Source of the DNA: G963675935 sp963719005
GTDB lineage: Bacteria; Planctomycetota; Planctomycetia; Pirellulales; Thermoguttaceae
DNA: 64,000 nucleotides
NCBI GenBank assembly: GCA_963719005.1
Contig: CAVRAR010000014.1
Coordinates: 992,001 to 1,056,000, forward strand
Direction of reading: 5' to 3'
Shown: piece after piece, positions 19,304 to 27,914 of the stretch
Numbering within the stretch: position 1 is the first letter of the stretch
Layout: each line of letters starts with the position of its first letter
The notes under the pieces: model-generated
Told to the model about the DNA's origin: nothing
The model's database searches: none
Seen by the model: only the letters and a program-made list of their open reading frames with translations
Program-made: the position numbers and the translations under genes

Positions 19304-19368
19304 GTTTAGCCGCCGCGTCCACGCGGCGTTCTCTCGATGTTATCCCGGCGTGGACGCCGGGGCTAAAC
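19304..19368 (+). repeat. palindrome family E, copy 1
   Basis: GTTTAGC and GCTAAAC form the outer arms. Inside are two different hairpins, CGCCGCGTCCACGCGGCG and CCCCGGCGTGGACGCCGGGG. Copy 2 at 60010-60070 carries the same two hairpins in the opposite orientation. This copy ends 14 bases before the rdgB start. Confidence 0.85.
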
Positions 19369-19382
19369 ACCCGCACGTTCCC

Positions 19383-19988
19383 ATGCTCGTTCTCGGCACC
19401 GCCAACCGAAAGAAGGGGATCGAGTTGGCGGACCTGGTCCGGCCGGTCGGCGTTGAAGTGCGGACGCTCGCCGATTTTCCCGGCGACTTCGAGGTCGAGG
19501 AGAATGGCGACACCTTCGCTGCCAACGCCCGGCTGAAGGCTGCCGGCTACGCCCGGCTCTTGGGGCAATGGGTGCTGGCCGACGACAGCGGGCTGGAGGT
19601 CGATCTGCTCGGCGGCCGGCCGGGAGTCTTCTCCGCTCGATATTCCGGTCCCGACGCCAGCGACGAGTCGAACAACCGCCTGCTGCTTCGGGAGATGGGC
19701 GACACCCCCTTGGAGCGTCGTGCCGCCCGGTTCGTCTGCCATATCGCCGTGGCCGACCCGTCGGGCAATATCCGTGCCGAAAGCGACGCTTCTTGCCGGG
19801 GGCGAGTTCTGTTCGAGCCTCGGGGGTATGACGGGTTCGGTTACGACCCGTTGTTCGAGATCGTCGAATACCATCGCACCTTCGCCGAGTTTGGGCTCAG
19901 GGTGAAGGCCGTGCTCAGCCACCGTGCCCGAGCCGCTTGTCGGATCATTCCCGCTTTGATGCAGTTGGCGGACGCCAGGAAAATCTGA
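19383..19988 (+). CDS. rdgB: XTP/dITP pyrophosphatase (RdgB/HAM1 family)
   Basis: The enzyme hydrolyses non-canonical purine triphosphates (dITP, XTP) to monophosphates and so keeps them out of DNA and RNA. The N-terminal motif LVLGTANRKKGIEL binds the nucleotide. GDTFAANARLKA, VLADDSGLEVDLLGGRPGVFSARY and GYDGFGYDPLFEI are the family signatures. ATG at 19383 starts directly at the first beta strand. An upstream in-frame GTG (19350) lies within repeat E and is less likely. The 201-residue length is normal. Confidence 0.93.
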   Translation: MLVLGTANRKKGIELADLVRPVGVEVRTLADFPGDFEVEENGDTFAANARLKAAGYARLLGQWVLADDSGLEVDLLGGRPGVFSARYSGPDASDESNNRLLLREMGDTPLERRAARFVCHIAVADPSGNIRAESDASCRGRVLFEPRGYDGFGYDPLFEIVEYHRTFAEFGLRVKAVLSHRARAACRIIPALMQLADARKI

Positions 19989-20283
19989 TCCGTCTTTTCA
20001 AGCCGGTGGAAAAAGTGTAGATTGAATGCGGGTGAGAAACGGAACCCGTCTCGTGCCGCCTTTCGGCGTTTTCGGATATTCAAGCAGAGGTACCGTAGCG
20101 TTTTTCGCTACACCGGGCCAGGAGCGGTCGTCGGCCCACCCAGCCGGACAGCCGTCTCCTGGCCTTTGATTTTTCGGTGGATTTGTTGGCGGACCGTCGC
20201 ATTGGACTTGCTCGTCTCCCTCGGACCGCAGTCCGAGGGCGTTTCTTCTTCGGCAACTTCTCACTAGCCGCGGACCGTTTGCC
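19989..20283. other. intergenic stretch with two hairpins
   Basis: No gene is seen. GTAGCG-TTTTT-CGCTAC at 20095-20111 and CCCTCGGACCGCAGTCCGAGGG at 20218-20239 are perfect hairpins. The second shares its central ACCGCAGT motif with the hairpin at 19213-19234 (CCCGCCGACTGCGGTCGGCGGG), although the stems differ. Confidence 0.5.
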
Positions 20284-20784
20284 ATGCCCGATTTTCTGCA
20301 AGAGCGGCATAAGCCGGCCTGGCCGTTGGACCGGCCGCGAGAGTTGATCGTGGCTTGCCCGCCGCTGCGGAGCAATGTGAACCTCTCGCGGATCGCGCGG
20401 GCCGCCGGCTGTTGCGGGGTACGGCGGATGATCTGTTGCGGCAACGCAAAGCTAATCGGCAAGATCGCCCGCGACGCCGCCGAAACGCTGGAGGTCAACG
20501 TGCATCGCACGCTGCCGCCGGTGTTGAAGAAGCTCCGCGAGCAGGGATTCGAGATCGTCGGGCTGGAGCAGACGACCGGGGCTGTGTCGATCTTCGAGTT
20601 TCCGTTCAAGCGGCGGACGGTCTTGGTGCTCGGCAACGAACGGAGCGGCGTGGAAGATGAAGTGTTGCGGCTGCTCGATCACGCCATCGAGATTCCCATC
20701 TATGGGCTGCCCTGCGCCCACAACGTCGCCACCGCCGGGGCGATGGCGCTCTACGAGTATTGCCGGCAGTATCCGCGGGGATGA
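20284..20784 (+). CDS. SpoU/TrmH-family RNA 2'-O-methyltransferase
   Basis: This SPOUT-fold enzyme transfers methyl from SAM to a ribose in tRNA or rRNA. Motif 1 is NVNLSRIARAAGCCGV. Motif 2 is LVLGNERSGV. Motif 3 is IPIYGLPCAHNVATAGAMALYEY, which forms the knotted SAM site, with Cys/His where many homologues have GxxxSLNVS. The 166-residue protein is a bare catalytic domain, like TrmL. The target nucleotide is uncertain. The 140 bases downstream hold a CCTCTCCCTTTGGGAGAAGG hairpin. Confidence 0.88.
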   Translation: MPDFLQERHKPAWPLDRPRELIVACPPLRSNVNLSRIARAAGCCGVRRMICCGNAKLIGKIARDAAETLEVNVHRTLPPVLKKLREQGFEIVGLEQTTGAVSIFEFPFKRRTVLVLGNERSGVEDEVLRLLDHAIEIPIYGLPCAHNVATAGAMALYEYCRQYPRG

Positions 20785-20924
20785 CGCTGTGTCCCCTCTC
20801 CCTTTGGGAGAAGGGACCAAGCGCCGTGGGACCGAGCGTACTTCGTCAACGCCGACACATTCGCCTCGGGGGTGTCGCGGGGAACTTCACAACCGGCGGC
20901 GACGATGTAACGCGGGCCGGCCTT

Positions 20925-22031
20925 TCAGAAGACGAGTCCTGCGCTCAGTCCGACCCTGAACATCTGGGAGTCCGGCTGACAGACGCCGACTTCGCCGTTC
21001 CCCGCGGTATCGGATTGCCGCCAGATCATCAGCGCCAACTCCGTAGAGATGAACAGCCGCTTCCATCGCAATCCGGCTTCAAGCCCGAAGACAGGACCAA
21101 CCTTGGGATGCAGGTCGAAGGTCGTGTCGAGTACTTCGGCGGTTTGCCAGGTAAACGCCGTTGCTCCCAAGGAAATATCGAAGAAACCTTCCAAGTCATT
21201 GCCGGCGAAGCGTCTGGCTCGGTAGCCGATCCGCGGATAGATGGTGAACCAGTCCTCGTTATAGCCCACATGTCCCGGAACGCTGGAAAGTCCCCTCCTC
21301 CAAGCCTGACAGCCCAATGCGAGGTAAAGACTATTCTCGTTTGCTTCGTCCAACGGCTTGAGGATCGCCAGATCAAGTCGCACTCCGAAGTAGTTCGTCG
21401 TTGTCGAAAGCGGTTGACCGTCCATTGTCTGGCCGTCATACATCACGCCGCCGCCGAAGATCTCTGCCACAAATCTGGGGTGCGTATTGCCGAACAGCAA
21501 ATCACCCGGGCGAAGAGATTCGGCGCAATATCCGACGGCATAAAGCGTGCCAAATTCCTCCAGCAATCGTACAGAGTCCATGTGCTCCTGCCAGTCGAAA
21601 GCGTACAGTTTGACGTATGGAGCAAACGATCTCGGCTTGACGACCGGCACAGTTGACGACGTCGGGGGCAAAACGGGTTCGCCTTGCCCGGTAAGCTCAA
21701 AGGCGGGCGACGAGATTGTCATTTGCGGCTGCTGACGATCTGCAAATGAGGAAGGCGGTCGGACACCGGTTTCCCCGTCTTCCATGCGGAACGGGCGCGG
21801 CTGAGGACCCTCGTCGGTGCAAGACTGCCCCAAGTCCTCGAACTCGATCATTCCGCCGGAATTCCGGCAACCAGTCACCGGGGCGGCAGCCACGCATGTC
21901 GGCAGTTGACCCACAAGGATGATGAGTGCTGCGATTTGTCCGGCGATCCATTGTGGCGAACGATGGTGCTCATGGCCCTGGAGGTTCGGAACCACGCACC
22001 CTGTTTGGACGGCGACCACTGACATGCCCAT
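20925..22031 (-). CDS. putative outer-membrane beta-barrel protein
   Basis: A hydrophobic segment (IAALIILVGQLPTCVAAAP) at residues ~33-51 may be the signal peptide, so the true start may be internal to the 368-residue frame. Residues ~130-368 are rich in alternating aromatic/hydrophobic strands (YFGVRLDLAIL, WFTIYPRIGYRARRF, GLEAGLRWKRLFISTELALMIW). The chain ends FRVGLSAGLVF, with a terminal Phe as in BAM-dependent outer-membrane proteins. I do not recognise the family. Confidence 0.55.
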   Translation of the reverse strand: MGMSVVAVQTGCVVPNLQGHEHHRSPQWIAGQIAALIILVGQLPTCVAAAPVTGCRNSGGMIEFEDLGQSCTDEGPQPRPFRMEDGETGVRPPSSFADRQQPQMTISSPAFELTGQGEPVLPPTSSTVPVVKPRSFAPYVKLYAFDWQEHMDSVRLLEEFGTLYAVGYCAESLRPGDLLFGNTHPRFVAEIFGGGVMYDGQTMDGQPLSTTTNYFGVRLDLAILKPLDEANENSLYLALGCQAWRRGLSSVPGHVGYNEDWFTIYPRIGYRARRFAGNDLEGFFDISLGATAFTWQTAEVLDTTFDLHPKVGPVFGLEAGLRWKRLFISTELALMIWRQSDTAGNGEVGVCQPDSQMFRVGLSAGLVF

Positions 22032-22475
22032 GCTCCGACGTCAACAAAGGAACTGCAGGCGTTTCTGCTCGATACCTCCGCTTCTGCCCCTTCATTCCTC
22101 CACCGTCAGCACGTCGAGCTGCCATGCCCCCCAATGAGGGTTGGGCGTATTTAGCAGGAAATGACGCCTGGATCAAGAGCAGTACTTCGATATTTCGATC
22201 GGGCGAACCTCCCGAACGGTCAGCATGGACACCCTGACGTCTAATGGCAACCGAGGAAGACTTCTCCAGAGCGACCGCCCGGCTCAGCGGGAAGAACTTG
22301 CGGACGTTCGCGATTGGGAAGTCCGTTCTCGCGATCGCCGGGCCGTCCACGACCCTTACATCCGGCATCGAGCCGCACTCGGACATGTCGCGATTCCAAC
22401 CGGATTGCTGCCGCTCAGTTTTCGGGCTCTAATGAGGCGATCGGATGCAAGCTAGCGACTTACGGGAACCCGGCC
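22032..22475. other. 444-bp region with no supported gene
   Basis: Short frames exist on both strands, but none has a ribosome site or family resemblance. The stretch should contain the promoter of the minus-strand barrel gene and the leader of the DUF6504 gene. I could not pick out a convincing promoter or repeat. Confidence 0.4.
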
Positions 22476-22829
22476 ATGAGCGAAGAATTCGTAAGCGAAG
22501 CGATTCGCCCGGTCGCCGGAACGATGAGCACGAGCCGAATGGCCGCCGGCGGGCCGGGCCTGCCGCGGCAGTTCCAATGGCGATCGCAGCTCGTGACCAT
22601 CGCCCGCGTGTTGAACGCCTGGCGAGAAACCGGCCCTTGCCGTCACGGCAGCGGCGAGCAGTACGTGCGAAAACACTGGTTCGAGGTGTTGACCGATTCC
22701 GGCGCGACGATGAAAATCTACTTTGAACGCCAACCGCGATCGGCGAAGAAGCGGAAAGACCGCTGGTGGCTGTTCAGCACGGAGAGCGGCCCCCGCGATG
22801 ACGCGATGAGGAAAAGCTCGACACCATGA
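22476..22829 (+). CDS. DUF6504-like small cytoplasmic protein
   Basis: The ATG at 22476 gives MSEEFVSEAIRPVAG, 117 residues. The pattern matches the DUF6504 layout: FQWRSQLVTIARVLNAWRE, WFEVLTDSGATMKIYFER, then RWWLFS, an SH3-like small beta domain found near DNA polymerase IV/ImuB genes in other phyla. Function is unknown. Its TGA overlaps the ATG of the next gene by four bases, so the two are probably translationally coupled. Confidence 0.65.
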   Translation: MSEEFVSEAIRPVAGTMSTSRMAAGGPGLPRQFQWRSQLVTIARVLNAWRETGPCRHGSGEQYVRKHWFEVLTDSGATMKIYFERQPRSAKKRKDRWWLFSTESGPRDDAMRKSSTP

Positions 22830-24079
22830 CGAAAAAGACAAGCAACAGAGTGCTCGGTGGGGCAGACATTCTTGTCTGCCAGATGTGTCGCATTTTTCGC
22901 GGCAGACAGGAATGTCTGCCCCACCGAGCTGAGAAGTACAGGCTGATCGGTGCCGCGCTGCTCTGCCTGCTGATCTGCATTCGCGCCTCTGCCGAACCGG
23001 CGGAAGTGCGGGTTTGGCGAACGAGCGATGGGAAGCAGGCCGTGCGTGCGGAAGCGGTCGACGCGCGATACGACCGAAAGTCGAAAGCGACGCTCGTTTA
23101 TCTCAAGCGGCCCGACGGCACGACGCTGAAGATTCCGTTTCCGAAGCTCGACGCCGAGAGCCGGGAGTACGCATGGTACAACGTGCAGCGCCGCCGGGCG
23201 AAGGCAAGCGACCGGCCCTTTTCGCTTCCGCCGCCGGGAACGGTGAAGTTCGCCGAGCCGCTCTCTGCGGTTGACGCCCATGACATTCCTGATACGGCGG
23301 TCAGGAAGGGCGACGACGCGCTCTTGGGAATCGCTCCCCGCATTCACGAACTCGGCCGGCCGCCGGAGGGTTGGTGCGGCGAAGCGGCGATCCAAGAGGC
23401 GTTGCTCTACTACGGCGTCTACTGTTCTCAAGAGCGAATCAACGAGGTTGGTGAGCCCGTTCATCCCGATCTGTACGCCAACGAGATTCCCAAGGCACTC
23501 AAGAGCTTGGGCATGGACTGTCGGTACTGGCCCGGCGGTTCGGCCGACGTGGGCAAGTTTCTCGACTGGGTTCGCAAGCAGATTTCCGCCGGCTCGCCCG
23601 TGCTGGTGGGCGTGAAAATCTACCCGACGCAGCACGAAGAGTGGGGACTTGACCATTTCGTCCTTGCCGTCGGCGTCGAGGGGGACTCGCTCATTCTGAA
23701 CACGACTTGGGGATTCCGCTACACGCTTACGGAGCGTCAACTTCGCTCGACCAAGAAGGGCTTTTCGTTCGCCAACAAGTATAACAGTTACTACGGCATC
23801 AGCATCTGTCGTTCGTACCGGATCGAGGACGGCGCTCGGCCCGTTCGACTCTTTGTGCAAAAGGAGACCGCCGATCGGATGGCGGTGATCGTCAAGTGCG
23901 AGGATCTGGAACCCGGCGTCGAGTATTCCCTGTACCGGCTGTCGGCAGCGGAAGACGACAGCCCGGTGCCCCAGATTTCCCGGATTCCCTTCAAAGCAAA
24001 GCAGCGCGTGTACGCCGTGCATGACACCATCTCCCGAAAATCATCCACGGTTTACCGCTGCCACAAATCGGCCCTTTGA
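22826..24079 (+). CDS. secreted C39-like (papain-fold) peptidase with SHD1-like domain; N-terminus encoded by repeat A
   Basis: Residues ~1-36 derive from a family-A palindrome. A hydrophobic signal segment follows (YRLIGAALLCLLICIRASAE). Residues ~55-110 look like an SLA1/SHD1-type small domain (VRVWRTSDGKQAV, LKIPFPKLD). The catalytic domain (residues ~170-330) carries WCGEAAI (Cys nucleophile), LDHFVLAVGVEGD (His) and LNTTWG (Asn), the C39 peptidase layout. It probably acts in the envelope, but the substrate is unknown. The ATG at 22826 overlaps the upstream stop (ATGA). That ATG lies in the extended repeat arm, so the repeat supplies the start codon. Confidence 0.7.
   Translation: MTKKTSNRVLGGADILVCQMCRIFRGRQECLPHRAEKYRLIGAALLCLLICIRASAEPAEVRVWRTSDGKQAVRAEAVDARYDRKSKATLVYLKRPDGTTLKIPFPKLDAESREYAWYNVQRRRAKASDRPFSLPPPGTVKFAEPLSAVDAHDIPDTAVRKGDDALLGIAPRIHELGRPPEGWCGEAAIQEALLYYGVYCSQERINEVGEPVHPDLYANEIPKALKSLGMDCRYWPGGSADVGKFLDWVRKQISAGSPVLVGVKIYPTQHEEWGLDHFVLAVGVEGDSLILNTTWGFRYTLTERQLRSTKKGFSFANKYNSYYGISICRSYRIEDGARPVRLFVQKETADRMAVIVKCEDLEPGVEYSLYRLSAAEDDSPVPQISRIPFKAKQRVYAVHDTISRKSSTVYRCHKSAL
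22855..22926 (-). repeat. palindromic repeat family A, copy 3, inside the C39-like gene
   Basis: The 72-bp core runs from CGGTGGGGCAGACATTC to GTCTGCCCCACCG, with the inner hairpin reversed relative to copies 1 and 2. It is translated in frame as residues ~10-34 of the C39-like protein. Confidence 0.9.
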
Positions 24080-24094
24080 TCCGGACGAAATTCA

Positions 24095-25966
24095 ATGGAG
24101 TCCAACGGCATGGCGATTGAAACCAAGTATCGGCGGCGTGCGGATCAGTTCCTGGCGGCCGAGCGGCGGTATGCCTTCCAGGAACGCATGGTGATGCACC
24201 TGCGCGTGGCGGCCTTCGTCGTCGCGGCGGCGATGTTCGTCGTGGCCTGGAACAGCCGGGAGCCGCGGTGGTGGTTTGTGGCGGGCGCGGTGGCCGTCGT
24301 CGGATTCTCGGCGGCCGTGGCATGGCACGAATACATTCGCAGCCAGATGCTTCGCAATCTCCTCTTCCGGCAGGTCAACGAACAGGCAATCGCCCGGCTG
24401 CGGCGCGACTGGAAGGGCCTGCCGGAGACGCGGGTCGAAGTGCCGGCCGGAACATCAGGCGGTGGCCGCCGATCTCGACCTCTTCGGCCATGCGTCGCTG
24501 TTTCACCTGTTGTGCGCGGCCAACACGCCGCTGGGAATCCGCACGCTGCGCGATTGGTTCCTGACGCCGGCCGCGCCCGATGAAGTGCAACGGAGACAAC
24601 TGGCCACGGCCGAGCTTGCCCCGCACTTGGACCTGCGTCAAACGCTGATCGTCGAAGGGCGTCTGCTGGCGGATCGAGGCCGCACGGCCGAGCGATTCGT
24701 CGAGTGGGCGGAAGGCGCTCCCTGGCTGGCATTGCGGCCGCGGCTTCGCTGGCTGTGCCGCGCCGCGACGGCGGCCGCGCTGCTGATTCCGGTATTGATG
24801 GCTTTCGGCGTTCTCTCCCTCGAGTACGCGGCCTATTCCTTCGCCGCCGTGCTGGCTGTGAACATCAATATCATCGCGCTCTTCGGCGGCAAGGTCCACG
24901 GCGTCTTCACCGTTCTGAACCTCCGGCACGGCGAAGCGGCCCGGTATCTGCGCATGTTCGAGTTGATGTACGCGATGCCCGATTCGAGCAGCGAACTCGA
25001 CGCCGTCAAACGCGAGGCGACCGGACTGGGCGGCGGCGTCTTGCTGCGCATGCGGCAGTTGAACCGGATCGCGTGGCTGGCGGCGATTCGGCACGATCCG
25101 CTGTTCAAGCTCTTCGTCTACATGCCCATCCAGTTCGCGTTCCTCTACGACTTTCACGTCTTGGATCTGCTGGAGGCGTGGCAGGCGAAACATGGCGGGT
25201 ACGTGCGGCGGTGGTTCCTGGCGCTGGGGAAATTCGAGGCCCTCTGCTCGCTGGCGACGTTGGTTCACGACCATCCCCGCTGGACGATGCCCGACGTCGA
25301 CGCCTCGGCGGAGCGATTGCAGGCCCGGCAGCTTGGCCACCCGCTGTTGCCGTGCGAAACCTGCGTGCCCAACGACGTGGAAATCGGGCCGGCCGGCTCG
25401 TTCCTTCTGGTCACCGGGTCGAACATGTCGGGCAAGAGCACGCTGCTGCGAGCGATCGGCGTCAATGTGGTGCTGGCGCAGGCGGGCGCCCGGTATTCGC
25501 CGAACGCCTCGTCATGCCGCCGGTCGCCCTGGCCACCAGCATGAGAATCCGCGACTCGCTGGAAGACGGCGTGTCGTTCTACATGGCCGAGCTGCTGCGA
25601 TTGAAGGAGATCGTGGACGCCGCCCGCGACGGCGACTCGCGCGACCACCGCACGCTGCTGTATCTTCTCGACGAAATCCTGCTCGGCACCAATTCGCGCG
25701 AGCGGCACCTGGCCGTGGTGCGCGTGCTGCGGCATCTGCTGGACTGCGGAGCGATCGGCGCGATTTCGACGCACGACCTCGAACTGGGGACGGGCGAACC
25801 GCTGGCCGGCGTCTGCCGTTGCGTCCATTTTTGCGAAACGCTGCACGATCGCGACGCCGAGCGGCCGATGACCTTCGACTACCGCCTCCGCCCCGGCGTC
25901 GCAACCACATCGAACGCGCTGAAGCTGTTGGAAATCGTGGGCCTCGGGGTGAAAGACACTCAGTGA
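24095..25966 (+). CDS. membrane-associated MutS-family ATPase (two frameshifts)
   Basis: Two TM segments lie near residues 30-75 (VAAFVVAAAMFVVAW, WWFVAGAVAVVGF). A MutS-like lever region follows, with another hydrophobic hairpin near 24780-24870. The ATPase domain has Walker A as TGSNMSGKST. Family-typical AERLVMPPVALATSMRIRDSLEDG, Walker B LLYLLDEILLGTNSRER and ISTHDLEL follow. This is the MutS-like clade lacking mismatch-recognition domains, with unknown in vivo role. The frame slips near 24447 and near 25498, where GGCGCCC appears to have lost one C. Both are probably consensus errors. The gene is convergent with the next, 13 bases between stops. Confidence 0.8.
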
Positions 25967-25979
25967 ACCGCTTCTACGA

Positions 25980-27724
25980 TTAGTGAGACTCCAACTCGGC
26001 GGCGAATGCCTCCAAATCTCGGTACTGCTGCTGCCAGGTCGTGTACATCGCTCCGACGATTCCTGAGACCTGTTGGCCGTCTCGGAGCCAGGCGCGAATC
26101 GCCTCGACCGGCCCGTCGTAATAGCCGGCGAGGATCTGGCGGTTGCCCAAGGCGGCGAAGTGCCGGAGCGACTCGATCCGTTTGTCGGCCGCCGAGTTCC
26201 AATTGACGACCACCACATTCTTATCGAGCCCTCGCCAGGAACCGTACCACGGCCCGTCGCCTTTGACCAAATAGTACCGGCCCGTCTTTTGGGCGTTGTG
26301 GGTCGGGTCGAACATATCCGACCAGACGTAAATCGGCTTGCCGGCGTCTTCGGCGCGGACCAACTCGACGCATTTGGCGACGTTCTCGGCCAGAAGCTCG
26401 CCGGGCGTCTTGCCGCTGCGGCGGCAACTCTCGTCCCAGCCCTGCACGCGGATTTCGTCGTGCTGCAAAAAATAACCGTCCGGCTGGAGATGCTTGTGGA
26501 CCTGCCGGATCTGCCAGCGAAGCAGTTTGTAGAGCTTCGGCTCGGCCATGCAGCACATCACCTGATCCTCGTAGATGATCGCGGTGTGAAAATAGCTGAG
26601 CAAGACCGTCTGGCCGTTGCGGATGCGGCTGCCGGACGGCAGCGTTACCACCGGGGGCTCGTGCCAAGCGGTGAAGCCGCCGGGCCAGGGGATCATGCCG
26701 AGCTTGGGGTCGCGGGCGTTTTGGAAGTCGCGGCCCTCTCGGTAAACGACGCGGCGATCGAGGCTGGTGGCCCGCAGGGGAGCCCCGTCGCGGCGGACGA
26801 CGTTCACCAGCCCGCCCGGCTCGATCCGTACGTCGTCCCACCAGATCTTGCCGCGCCGGCCGCCCCAAATGCCCAAGTAGAGATTCACCTGCGAGGATTC
26901 CAGGCTGTTGAAGGTGACGTCGATCCGCTTCCAGTCTTGGGTTCTTTCGACGTGCGGCTTGTAGAAGTTCAGCGCGGCGCCGTCCTTCCCGAGCACGGCG
27001 ATTTGCACCTCGCCGGCCGACTCGAAGTCCCGCGTTTTGACGGCCGCCGAGACGTGGTAGTAATGGAAAGGTTTGACCGCGAGCGTTTGGCACGCCCGAC
27101 CGAGACCGTTTTGCGGGTCGTGCAGTCCGATGTCCTCCATTCGCAGCGACGCGCGGCCCTCGAACTTCACGGCCGTGTCGATGAACGTGATCTTGCCCGG
27201 CTGATCGACGAAACCCCAGCCGACCGGCATGTCCCCCTTCGCCTGCTCGAAACCCCCGTTGACCAGGCGGACGGAATCGTCGGCGGGCAGAAGCCGGCGG
27301 CCCCTGGCCACGAAACGTGCGCCGACCACCGGCAGCCCTTCCGCCAGGTTCGGATCGCGGCTGAGCAAATCGTTCGAGTAGCCGATGGGGCAGACGCAAG
27401 CGATGCACGCGAGCTCGCGATCGCGGCAGGCCTTACGGAAGCGGCGGACGTTCTGCACGTACCGCTCGGGCAGATCATCCCAGCGGCAGAACTTGCTGTC
27501 GGTCAGCACGATACCGTTGTAGCCCGCCTTCGCCGCCCGGTCGAGGATCGCGACGGCATCCTCGACGTTCTTGTCAACCAACAAGTTCGTGCCAAGGTAA
27601 ACCCAGCGGTGCTCGAGCGGCGCGCGCGGGACTGCGCCGCGCATAGTGCCAACGAGGCCAGGATCGCGGAAACGGCCGAAACAGACAGAAGCTTAGTCGG
27701 CATTGGAAACCTCACTTTGGCCAC
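25980..27724 (-). CDS. secreted glycoside-hydrolase-like protein with a CBM-like insert (frameshifted at the signal peptide)
   Basis: A signal peptide (MPTKLLSVSAVSAILASLALCAA) starts at 27703 (or 27724). It is separated by a frameshift near 27635 from the main frame, which resumes APLEHRWVYLGTNLLVD. A TIM-barrel-like N-terminus (AGYNGIVLTDSKF) is followed by a beta-sandwich of CBM type (RLVNGGFEQAKGDMPVGW ... VNLYLGIWGGRRGKIWWDDV). A second barrel segment has FLQHDEIRVQGWDESC and IYVWSDMFDPTHN, resembling GH20-like folds. Catalytic residues cannot be fixed with confidence. It is probably periplasmic, acting on a polysaccharide. Confidence 0.6.
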
Positions 27725-27914
27725 GCCACGCTATCGCCCAACACCGTCCCGTGCTCGGTGACCTGGGTATCCCGATCGCCGGCTGGATGCCGTTGACGCG
27801 AAAAAGGATCTCGCTTGCCTGCGGGTCCATAGGATTTACAGCTTTCTTTTCACCCGGTGCGTGAGCGTTAACGGGTCGGAGAGCAGCCGGCACGGGGCCG
27901 GGGCCAGAGACGAC

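Noticed and set aside
21970..22386. Minus-strand 138-residue frame upstream of the beta-barrel gene
   Set aside because: No start signal and no recognisable features. It spans the expected promoter region.
26073..27761. Plus-strand 562-residue frame opposite the GH-like gene
   Set aside because: Codon-position shadow of the minus-strand gene. It lacks a start signal and any domain.
27693..27893. Small minus-strand frame upstream of the GH-like gene
   Set aside because: 66 residues with no ribosome site and no similarity. It overlaps the likely leader.
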